Virus record (IMG/VR): IMGVR_UViG_3300014501_000083
Coordinates: 1 to 22,596 of that record
Direction: 5' to 3' (one strand)
Length of the DNA: 22,596 bases
From: a virus
Positions 14,751-22,403 of the stretch are shown piece by piece (position 1 is the first letter of the stretch; every line of letters begins with the position of its first letter). Position numbers and translations under genes: made by a program. Below the pieces are notes generated by a model, which saw only the letters and a program-made list of their open reading frames with translations, was not told the origin of the DNA and did not search any database.

Positions 14751-15470
14751 TTACGCTGAGGGCCACGTAGTGTCTTGCACTTCTGCTACAGTAGTAGCAG
14801 CCTTGACCTGAGCTTGCAGTCCCGCATTCTGTAGCTGTAGACTAGATATAAAATGTTGTTCATCCATACCTAGCTGCCTAATCTGCGGCGCAGTGTGCGC
14901 CAAGTACACCCACTCTCCACTAGAACTACAACACCAGAGTGGCGTTGTCCAAATTCTCCACTTACACGTCCCATCTTCGGTGACCGTTCCTACTGGAATA
15001 CTCCAATTCTGTTCATTGCGACTGGAAACTCCGGCCTCTACGCAAATAAATACCTGTGAAGCAGCTGTAATTACTTCTCCTGCTTTATGAGTTCCTCCTG
15101 CAGCCCACGGCGGAGCATTGATCACCATGTTTGCTACATTTAGAGCCCGCCCGAGATTTAACTGATCTGTTTGCTGCATTGGGTATGTGTAAGGTGCTCC
15201 CAGTGCTGAAGAGGAGAATCCTGTGCCTATCGCTGCCTGACACGCAGCGTTCAAGGCAGCAGACTGAGTAGCCTGCGCTTCTGCTAGAGTAGGAGCTACT
15301 ACTGCGGCTTCCGTAGTTAACGTGACTTGCGGAACCGTTGCTGAACTTGCTTTATTTCCAGCCTTCACCCAGTCAAGATAATTCTGGTAGTCTGTGTTAG
15401 ATGGATCCGCAGGGATGAACGCTCCGTCTGAGCGCAAAATGCTAGTGCTGTTTGGGATTAGTGAGTACAT
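14751..15470 (-). CDS. DUF4376-type fibre assembly protein with CBM5/12-like insert
   Basis: This is a 239-aa protein. The N-terminus (RSDGAFIPADPSNTDYQNYLDWVKAG, 13-38, in pieces) is typical of tail fibre assembly/DUF4376 proteins, and two helical parts (about 59-118 and 195-236) fit the DUF4376 fold. Between them, residues about 119-174 form a separate module: PPWAAGGTHKAGEVI, SQVFICVEAG and TEDGTCKWRIW, the W-x-G-V-Y/F-C-DGT-W pattern of CBM5/12-like chitin-binding modules found in phage fibres. GAGGAA precedes the ATG, and the gap after the 540-aa spike is 11 nt. With a binding module it may remain on the virion rather than act only as a chaperone. Confidence 0.65.
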   Translation of the reverse strand: MYSLIPNSTSILRSDGAFIPADPSNTDYQNYLDWVKAGNKASSATVPQVTLTTEAAVVAPTLAEAQATQSAALNAACQAAIGTGFSSSALGAPYTYPMQQTDQLNLGRALNVANMVINAPPWAAGGTHKAGEVITAASQVFICVEAGVSSRNEQNWSIPVGTVTEDGTCKWRIWTTPLWCCSSSGEWVYLAHTAPQIRQLGMDEQHFISSLQLQNAGLQAQVKAATTVAEVQDTTWPSA

Positions 15471-15481
15471 AGTGTTCCTCG

Positions 15482-17104
15482 TTAGCCAATTAAAGTCCCA
15501 GACAAGAATGTCTGAATAGGAGACGCCGGGATCGTCATGACTTTCGTCCCTCCGTATGCAGCAACTTGTAGTGTCAGTGTATCGCCTGCTTGCATTGCAA
15601 ACTGATCAGCTATCGATAAGTTATACGTAGTAGCCGCAAGATCTAGTTCACCTTGCGACGTTTGAGACACGCTACCCATCTGTACAAGATGTATTTGTGC
15701 AAACGTCTGGCCTAAACCGGCTTGCAGTCTACACGCTGCATTAAACTGATATATACCTGTTACAGGTGCCATAAATACTCCGGTCCCGATATTAAAGACC
15801 GAGCCATTTAAATAGCTGGTAGCGTTCAGCGGGACCGTGTACATAGTACCATCCCCGGTAACATCAGTTAGGGTTGCATTGTTATACGCCCTGAAGCTAC
15901 ATACATAACCTGCCTTTGGGTTGACGCCTCCTGCATTGCTGTCAACTATAATCGCAGGGGCCATGATACCAGACAACGTGTTATTAGTGCAGCCAGCATC
16001 GATCTTTATATCGAAGCCTGTATTACCTTGAAACGTATTAGCAGCCATGACATTCGAAAAGCATCCACCTCCCGTACCGTAATGCAACCAAATACCCCCA
16101 CCTGTGTTATTAGTGAGATTATTGCCTGAGACAGTACAGAAATTAGTAGCACCAATGTTATTCTGGAACTTGATACCTGGAAGGTCGCTTTGAGTTGCAG
16201 AAATCTGGTTATTCGTGATGATACTATCTGACGCTGTATCAACCCCAATGCCACCGACGCCTCCTGTCAGGCAGTTATTGAAGACCTTGTTATTAGAGAT
16301 GATATTTCTGTAGCTAGGCAGATCATCAGTGATCCCCTCTAGCTGATTGTTGTACACTACATTATCAGTGCGTACGCAGTCTGGTGCTGTATTCGAAGCT
16401 ATACCTACACCACCATTATCATGCGAAATGCAGCCAGAGACTACAACGAAGGCTGCATCATGACCTAGGGATGCTTCTCCGTCTATGTAAATACCATGCC
16501 CCCCATTCGCGTAGGTATTGATCTTGGATATATGTACATACTGACTAAACACACCTATACCAGAACCACCAGTGCCTGCGGCAGAGTTACCGTTGATAGA
16601 GAATCCTTCAACTACACAATAATTCCCTGTAACGTCAATGGCATCTTGTGTAGCCACAGTTTTAAGCAAAGTCGCTAAAGGCCCACCGAAAAACTTCTGG
16701 CCTTGAACTGATACTGTCAACGGCGTGCTAATGGCATATACACCATCAGGAAGAAATACATCTTTACCAGTATTAAGTGCAACTTGAATAGCACTAGTAC
16801 TGTTTATTGTTCCAGTAGGGTCTGCGCCGAAGTCTAGAACGCTAACAGCCTCTTGCAACTTGCTCTGTACGGTGCGAAGTACCGCACCTGTACCCAGCTG
16901 CTCGAAGCCAACTAATGACGCTCCATTCGGGGATGCTAGTTCTCCAGGAACAACTGAAGCAGACAATGCTGCTATAGCCTCGGTTGTCGTCTGCTTTGGA
17001 ATCCCATCCTGTAAGACTGTTAGAATTTCTGTACCCGCTAACACAGCCACCATCTGATCTTGAGGATCAGTTATTGCTACTGCTTGCGCTAGAGTTGTAG
17101 TCAT
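15482..17104 (-). CDS. Tailspike with beta-helix and C1q-like C-terminal domain
   Basis: This is a 540-aa spike. I chose ATG 17104 (TAGGAA upstream) over a TTG at 17146 that would add 14 residues. Residues 1-60 are a conserved-looking anchor (AVLAGTEILTVLQDG), then GASLVGFEQLGTGAVLRTVQ (61-80) and SVLDFGADPTG (88-98) open the beta-helix, which runs to about 385 with short G/N-rich coils (GGHGIYIDGE, GGVGIASN). Residues about 402-540 look like a C1q/TNF-type jelly-roll: VFMAPVTGIYQFNA (443-456), MQAGDTL (504-510) and a final FLSGTLIG. That domain would trimerise the spike and could contact the receptor. A hairpin before its start may attenuate read-in from the long fibre gene. Confidence 0.85.
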   Translation of the reverse strand: MTTTLAQAVAITDPQDQMVAVLAGTEILTVLQDGIPKQTTTEAIAALSASVVPGELASPNGASLVGFEQLGTGAVLRTVQSKLQEAVSVLDFGADPTGTINSTSAIQVALNTGKDVFLPDGVYAISTPLTVSVQGQKFFGGPLATLLKTVATQDAIDVTGNYCVVEGFSINGNSAAGTGGSGIGVFSQYVHISKINTYANGGHGIYIDGEASLGHDAAFVVVSGCISHDNGGVGIASNTAPDCVRTDNVVYNNQLEGITDDLPSYRNIISNNKVFNNCLTGGVGGIGVDTASDSIITNNQISATQSDLPGIKFQNNIGATNFCTVSGNNLTNNTGGGIWLHYGTGGGCFSNVMAANTFQGNTGFDIKIDAGCTNNTLSGIMAPAIIVDSNAGGVNPKAGYVCSFRAYNNATLTDVTGDGTMYTVPLNATSYLNGSVFNIGTGVFMAPVTGIYQFNAACRLQAGLGQTFAQIHLVQMGSVSQTSQGELDLAATTYNLSIADQFAMQAGDTLTLQVAAYGGTKVMTIPASPIQTFLSGTLIG

Positions 17105-17121
17105 AAATATTCCTATAAGAA

Positions 17122-17144
17122 GGACAGTTTGTTTAGAACTGCCC
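17122..17144 (-). terminator. Candidate weak terminator/attenuator hairpin
   Basis: On the minus strand GGGCAGTT (17144-17137) pairs with AACTGTCC (17129-17122) through 8 bp including one G-U, loop CTAAACA, followed by TTCTTAT. It lies in the 48-bp gap after the 1404-aa fibre gene and before the 540-aa spike gene. The U-tract is short, so partial termination or mRNA processing/stability are equally possible. Confidence 0.4.
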
Positions 17145-17152
17145 AACTTGAT

Positions 17153-20100
17153 TTAAATTTCGGCCGTTAGTGATACGGTACACGTTGCTATCGCACTGTT
17201 AGCGGTACTCTGATATAGTGTCTCCGATCCCATAACCGTATAAGCTGCCCCTGTACCCGTTGATGGAGTACCTGTTACTAGTGTAGGTGTAGTCCTCATA
17301 GTTACTGGCAACCCTGTAGTACCGACGTTTGCCGTAGTACTAGCAAGCAACATAAACGATTGATAGTATCGCTGACACTCTGCAAGTACAGCACTAGCCT
17401 TATTCTTCACAAACGGAGATGCTACCGTAGAACGTTCTAGCTGCACGTTACCAATAGTCCACGTCCCACTAATCTGTGCGCCTACTGACAGCACAATCTG
17501 AATACCAGTAGTAGCCGCAGCAGGGATTGCTATCTGCGTTTGATATAGTGCTACGGTAGGGCTTACAGTGAACGTACCCGTTGCGATCTGAGTTACTGTA
17601 GGGCTTGCAATAGTACCAAACGTATCCGTAGTGTTAGCGTAATAGGCGGTCCACGTAACGGTAGTCAGCAACGAGTTAGACAGCGCAACAGACAACGTTG
17701 CAGTCGTACCGTTCAAGTCGTAACTGTTAGAGGTCTCAATACGTTGACCAAAACTAATACCAGTACAACCTGCTGCTCCTGTGAACTGATATTGATAACG
17801 TTCAGCCGTCAAACCTGATCTACCGCCTGCTACACGCTGACCAGTAACGTTAGCCCCTGTGCAATATGCGTACCAACGGTCAACTGTATAAGCTAGAGCC
17901 GAACCAGCAATAATGGTCTGAAGTGCGCCATTGTTACGTTGGTCGACTCCCATGCCCCCATTAATCAACCGGTTGTATCCTTGCGCAGTACCTTGTGTTG
18001 AACCGTCTGGGAATACAAAACCACCAGACATAGACTGAACAGTACCTGTAGCCGTAGTAGTAGTGAAATGTGCAGCTTCGGGTGTTATGCTACCAATAAC
18101 GAAACTATCCAGTGTAGCTGCACCGCTAGACCCATTAATTGCAGGCGCCTGCACTGTACCACCTACGTTAATAGCACCGGATACCCCGACACCTCCCGTA
18201 ACAACTAGGGTACCCGTAGTGGTCGTTGTAGATGCCGTACCTTCTGTCAAGGTTACTGCGCCGCTAGCTGTCAGAGAAGTATATGCTCCAGTGTTAGGTG
18301 CTAAATTACCTTGCGGGCCTTGGAACGAGCCTGCGTATACTGCACCGGATACACCTAGCCCGCCGGTTATAACGGCACTACCAGTATTAATAGAGGTACT
18401 TGAAATATTTGATTCTATCTCCAGAACACCCATAGAGCTCAATCGCATCTTTTCTGATTTGGTGACCGCCCCACTAGGTGTTACCAAAAAACTTAGTGCC
18501 GTAGGCTGCGAGATATCTGTGAACACGCCTTCAGACACAATTTGCAGAGCTCCTGTACTAACAGGCTGAAACATAGTAGCGCCATAGCCGTGAGCAGCAA
18601 ATGACGCTAATATATCTGCGTTCTGTATTGCTAACGGCGTGGCTGCCGTGCCTCGAGCAGCTCTAGCAGAAACTCCAGCTGTCGGATTACCTGTGTTAAC
18701 ATAGGAATCAATTGCTATCTTTGCTGTCGTCCCATCTAATCCTGTTAGTCGCACCACCGTACCGATAACGGGCATAGCCTGACCAGCAATAGGAGTCACA
18801 CTAGTACTGAATGAAGATGCTCCGCCTACATTAAGTGAACCCGCAATACCTGCACCACCTACAACGGTTAACGCACCTGTTGTAGTAGACGTAGATGGAG
18901 CACTACTACTTGCGGCTACTGTGGTAAACATACCCGGAGTAGTACCAGCCTGAATGTTCGTTAGTGTAGTACCGACAGTTGAGGCACCAAATCCTACCAT
19001 GTTGGCGCCAGTAGGACCGCCTAGCACACCTGTTGGTACAGCGTTCAGCATTGCAACCTGAGTGAAGGCGTCAACCGACAGATCGGTACCGATCGTAGTT
19101 GTGATCCCAATAAGATTGATCGTCTCGCCATCTGTTGCCGTGTAGTCCACACCATTAATCAAACGCAGCGGACCATAGTACACGCTCAGCATATTCGGCG
19201 TGTAGCCTTCCGGCACCGTAAACGCAGTCTGTCCGTTAGTCAGAGTAGGAATCACTTGTGGGGTCAACCCACCTACTAACGCAGCAAGCGTGGCTGCAAC
19301 TGTAGACGCCCCATAGCCAACCAAAGCAGCACCGCCTGATGAGCCTAGCACCGATGCCTCAATAGCGTTAGCAATCGAAATCGAAGCCCACGACTCAACG
19401 TTCAGGATTGTCCCGATAGTACCCGTGATTGTAAGCAGCGTAATCGTCTCGCCGTTCGTAGCCGAGTAATCAACACCATTCACCAGGTGATACGGACCGT
19501 AGAACACGTTCAACAAGTTCGGAGGATACCCGCCGGGTACAGTGTAAATAGTCTGACCAGCACTAGTAGTCGTAATCGATACGTTGTTGTACATGCTGTT
19601 AGGAACAGCAATACTGTACGTCGAATACGAACTAACGGTAAGCACAGCACCAATCTGAATCTGTGCAGCCAATGCCGAATTGATGATGTTGATATTCATA
19701 CCATCTGGTGCGCTAAAGTCTACATTAGGCTGGATACGTAAACCAGCCAAGAACACCTCGACGTAACCAATCGGATACCCTTCAGTAACAAACACAGTCT
19801 GCCCTACTGAAGTTGCAACGATAGTCTGTTCAGTGTGCGTCAACACAGGAGAAATCTGTTGCCACCCACTCCAGGTGCTACCTGTCAGACCGCGCCACCA
19901 CATCGTAGTAGCTGTCGTGAATCGTTGGATCACATCTCCGGTACCCGTGGAATATAGGGGTATTACCTCAATGGTGGCTTCAGCCAATAGGTTACCCGGA
20001 GCGTTAACCAAGGTCGAAACATTAGCAGCCGTAGCGAAATATAGACCAACAGCAACCACTGTATTCAGATCGGTTGACGCACTCAGGGGTGCAGCGTTGA

Positions 20101-21367
20101 TCAACCCAGTTGGTGTTGGTGTAACAGGTAACACTACGTTACCCGAGCTCGGATCAGGCACTACTCCATTGACAGTTTTAACTGGGTTGAACGCCAGGTC
20201 GATCGTACCATCTGCAGCAACAGTCAGATGTGCTTCACTCACTGAAGGTGCCTTAACTCCACCTAATGTCGTGGTCGTGGCGGGAGGCAAAGTGTATGTA
20301 GCCGGGGGGTTCAACAGGTCCGAGTATTGACCTGTTATAGCAACCTGCGCAATATCAATGATGTCAGATGCAGTGAGCTCAACCGCACCGTTCTGGCCGT
20401 TGACCGAGGTAACGGGTAGCATTGCATCGTCGACGTTGAGGTTGCCTAATGCATCTACAGTCAGCGTGCTACCGATGATAACCGCACCAAGCTGAGTCGA
20501 ACTCGCAATCGGAAGGTTAGCAACTGTGGTGCTAAGAATCCGGCGACCGAATACCAAGAACTTGTCGCCAACTGCTGGGAGCATAGCCAGAGGTGTACTG
20601 AATCCCAGCGTGACTGTGTCTCCACTTATCACTGCAGTGCTAACGTAGCGAACAATACCGTAGAGGGCTCCAGTAGCGAACTGTAGAATCACTTCACCAA
20701 AATACTGAGGTGACATCCCAACCGCGTACTGGGAAAATGCAAGCGTCACCGACGAGTTATCTGTAGCCGTGATCGTAGCTGCCGCCTGCTGCGCAAAATC
20801 ATAGGCGTCGAAGTTCCACAGACCGTTGGTATCAGTGTAGGCTAGGAACGCTGATTGTGAAACGTTCGCACCCTGAACCACATAGGCGTTAGGTACCGCT
20901 CCCGAAGACGGCGGCAAGTAGTCAGGACTCTGCAAAACGCCCATGCGGAAGCTGTTGTTGCTCTGATTCAAGTCCAACCACATAGCGTAGTTGGAACCGA
21001 CCATAGACAGGTAAATATCTATGCGAATCGCATTACCCGGATCAACCGAGGTGAGAGCCAGCTTTTGTTCCAGCTGTGACGTGGTACCCAAAGCAAACAG
21101 AGTCGCCCCGACGTACAGCCCGAACTCTCCGAACTGGAAGGGTCCAAGTGGGTAATCGAGGAACAGTGAATACTTGACGATGTTCGCGTTAACTGCGATC
21201 GGTGTGGTAGGGATGCCCGAGAACACCTCCGTACCATGAATCGCTGTGTCGGTAGGCTCCGGCGTATAGTTGTACGCGGAACCCAGTTGAAACGTGTTTA
21301 CTACTACCGGGCCGGTGTTGGCTTCAATTAAAGCAACGCCCGCTGCGGTCAACTGTATCATTGCCAT
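17153..21367 (-). CDS. Long mosaic tail fibre (1404 aa)
   Basis: Domains in order: 1-135 tail-collar/DUF3751-like anchor with FQLGSAYNYTPEPTD (26-40) and GPFQFGE (75-81), shared with the fibre at 2997; 320-375 shaft motif SVNGQNGAVELTASD and YTLPPATTTTLGGVK; about 425-506 pyocin-knob-like region (DLNTVVAVGLYF, WSGWQQI); 512-585, 597-668 and 706-776 three tandem beta repeats; 827-849, 992-1013 and 1048-1070 three G-rich repeats (such as TTTGTLVVTGGVGVSGAINV); 860-985 a fibre module ending SEKMRLSSMGVLEI; 1131-1325 a CBM-like adhesin domain from YNRLINGGMGVDQRN to QLERSTVASPFV with AECQRYY. The start lies 1 nt after the endonuclease reading frame. It is a strong candidate for the main long fibre or for a scaffold carrying the spikes. 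Confidence 0.85.
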   Translation of the reverse strand: MAMIQLTAAGVALIEANTGPVVVNTFQLGSAYNYTPEPTDTAIHGTEVFSGIPTTPIAVNANIVKYSLFLDYPLGPFQFGEFGLYVGATLFALGTTSQLEQKLALTSVDPGNAIRIDIYLSMVGSNYAMWLDLNQSNNSFRMGVLQSPDYLPPSSGAVPNAYVVQGANVSQSAFLAYTDTNGLWNFDAYDFAQQAAATITATDNSSVTLAFSQYAVGMSPQYFGEVILQFATGALYGIVRYVSTAVISGDTVTLGFSTPLAMLPAVGDKFLVFGRRILSTTVANLPIASSTQLGAVIIGSTLTVDALGNLNVDDAMLPVTSVNGQNGAVELTASDIIDIAQVAITGQYSDLLNPPATYTLPPATTTTLGGVKAPSVSEAHLTVAADGTIDLAFNPVKTVNGVVPDPSSGNVVLPVTPTPTGLINAAPLSASTDLNTVVAVGLYFATAANVSTLVNAPGNLLAEATIEVIPLYSTGTGDVIQRFTTATTMWWRGLTGSTWSGWQQISPVLTHTEQTIVATSVGQTVFVTEGYPIGYVEVFLAGLRIQPNVDFSAPDGMNINIINSALAAQIQIGAVLTVSSYSTYSIAVPNSMYNNVSITTTSAGQTIYTVPGGYPPNLLNVFYGPYHLVNGVDYSATNGETITLLTITGTIGTILNVESWASISIANAIEASVLGSSGGAALVGYGASTVAATLAALVGGLTPQVIPTLTNGQTAFTVPEGYTPNMLSVYYGPLRLINGVDYTATDGETINLIGITTTIGTDLSVDAFTQVAMLNAVPTGVLGGPTGANMVGFGASTVGTTLTNIQAGTTPGMFTTVAASSSAPSTSTTTGALTVVGGAGIAGSLNVGGASSFSTSVTPIAGQAMPVIGTVVRLTGLDGTTAKIAIDSYVNTGNPTAGVSARAARGTAATPLAIQNADILASFAAHGYGATMFQPVSTGALQIVSEGVFTDISQPTALSFLVTPSGAVTKSEKMRLSSMGVLEIESNISSTSINTGSAVITGGLGVSGAVYAGSFQGPQGNLAPNTGAYTSLTASGAVTLTEGTASTTTTTGTLVVTGGVGVSGAINVGGTVQAPAINGSSGAATLDSFVIGSITPEAAHFTTTTATGTVQSMSGGFVFPDGSTQGTAQGYNRLINGGMGVDQRNNGALQTIIAGSALAYTVDRWYAYCTGANVTGQRVAGGRSGLTAERYQYQFTGAAGCTGISFGQRIETSNSYDLNGTTATLSVALSNSLLTTVTWTAYYANTTDTFGTIASPTVTQIATGTFTVSPTVALYQTQIAIPAAATTGIQIVLSVGAQISGTWTIGNVQLERSTVASPFVKNKASAVLAECQRYYQSFMLLASTTANVGTTGLPVTMRTTPTLVTGTPSTGTGAAYTVMGSETLYQSTANSAIATCTVSLTAEI
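18158..18889 (-). repeat. Three G-rich fibre repeats within the long fibre gene
   Basis: Copies lie at 18889-18821, 18394-18329 and 18226-18158, each about 23 codons. They follow the pattern T-x-T-G-x-L-x-V-x-GG-x-G-[VI]-[AS]-G-x-[LIV], as in TTTGALTVVGGAGIAGSLNV. Such repeats are common in phage fibre shafts and probably set trimer register. Confidence 0.75.
19040..19834 (-). repeat. Three tandem fibre domains of about 73 aa
   Basis: Copies lie at 19834-19613, 19579-19364 and 19252-19040. The core is GQTxFTVxEGYxPxxLxVxY, then G-x-x-L-x-N-G-V-D-[YF]-[ST]-A-T-[ND]-G. Copies two and three are also followed by a related G-A-x-x-VG[YF]GASTV segment, making a duplication of about 327 bp. Copy one is the most diverged. 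Confidence 0.8.
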
Positions 21368-21368
21368 T

Positions 21369-22373
21369 TTATGTATTCTCCCTACACCTCATGAGCACCG
21401 TACGGGCGCTGTCTGAAGATGTGATTTCGTGAAATGTAGTGTGAACCTTTTGGCGTTTCACTACGACTAGAGCTAAAACAAATTTGGCGCTATTCTTTCT
21501 GCACCAGTCTACCGCAGAACTGAATTTTGCTACGTTATTTTCAAAACGCATATTGACTGTATAGTCACTTTTAACTTCTAACAATATTTTCTTTCCTGCT
21601 ACTGTCCTAATCAAGGCGTCCGGGTAGTATCTGCGGCGTTTACCCTCGAAGGAATATCACACTTCTGGCATCTTACTAGCTGCAGTAACCAACTTCGCTA
21701 TCTTGGATTCTATAGCACGTAACGCATGGTGCTCGTAGCCCTGTACATCATAAAATTTTCCATTCACTACAATCTGTTTGTTACCGAGACTACTCTTCTG
21801 TTGCTTTTCAAACGCGCGCGAATCTTGAAGTGGGAAATCTGTACCTCTTTTGCGTTGAGAGGTAGCCTTATACTTTTCAGACCACTCTATTGTGCTAGAG
21901 AAATATTTTGTACCATACCTCTCCTCCATAGTGTGCTCCGCCATTACACGTAACTTCGTAGAAGAGAAAGTAAATCCACCATACCTCTCACTCATAGTTG
22001 CTTTAGTCTTGGCAAGTACCGTAGGATCTTTTGATACGTGCGATACCCCACGCTTCCGTATATGCGTAGCTTCGATAGTTGCTCGAACTTCAGGCGCGCT
22101 TGCTGAGCATTTGTAGCTGCAGTAGGTTCCTCTGTATCCTTTTATGAAGCTACGGAATTTTGTTCTAGGGCTCCCGCACTTCTTACACAAGTTGTCACTC
22201 GGCTTCAAAAAGTCGTACAACTCTTGTGCTGTATATTTCTCACCTAGGTAGTGTACGAGCCTTCGATGCAACCGTGGATCTTGACGCGCAGTCTTTACCG
22301 GTTGTTGTCCGTGCTCTGTCCTTTGACAGATCCAGTCGTACACTTCACTTCTATCGTACTTTAATTTTTTCAT
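21369..22373 (-). pseudogene. Homing-type PD-(D/E)XK endonuclease interrupted by in-frame TGA
   Basis: Codons 1-238 (22373-21660) encode a zinc ribbon (C63-x2-C66, C85-x3-C89, the latter in YCSYKC), then four [KR]-x-G repeats (HIRKRGVSH, TMSERYGGF, TMEERYGTKYF, TSQRKRGTDF) and VQGYE (210-214... E213). A TGA follows at 21659-21657. The same frame then stays open for 95 codons to a TAA at 21371-21369 and holds the catalytic core: YYPD with D252 and LEVKS with E266 and K268, in the right order and spacing. Read through, the product is 334 aa. The first part alone lacks the active site. Either a nonsense mutation has killed a free-standing homing-type nuclease, or UGA is suppressed. It lies 1 nt upstream of the long fibre ATG and supplies that gene's ribosome site. 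Confidence 0.75.
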
Positions 22374-22403
22374 GATACCAGTAGTGTGGTGGGTAAAAGG
22401 AAT

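Noticed and set aside
18158-19834. CRISPR-like direct repeats
   Set aside because: The repeats are long, diverged at DNA level, in frame and inside a fibre gene; they are protein repeats, not an array.
18063-20330. Long open frames on the plus strand (18063-18569, 19833-20330) within the long fibre gene
   Set aside because: They are antisense to a 1404-aa gene with recognisable domains, show Pro/Thr/Val-rich low-complexity composition typical of the complement of repetitive fibre DNA, and lack ribosome sites.
21657-21659. TGA read as tryptophan throughout (alternative genetic code)
   Set aside because: TGA is a genuine stop for at least six other genes here, including ATGA overlaps at 5328, 7140, 11212 and 11589. 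At most this one site is suppressed.
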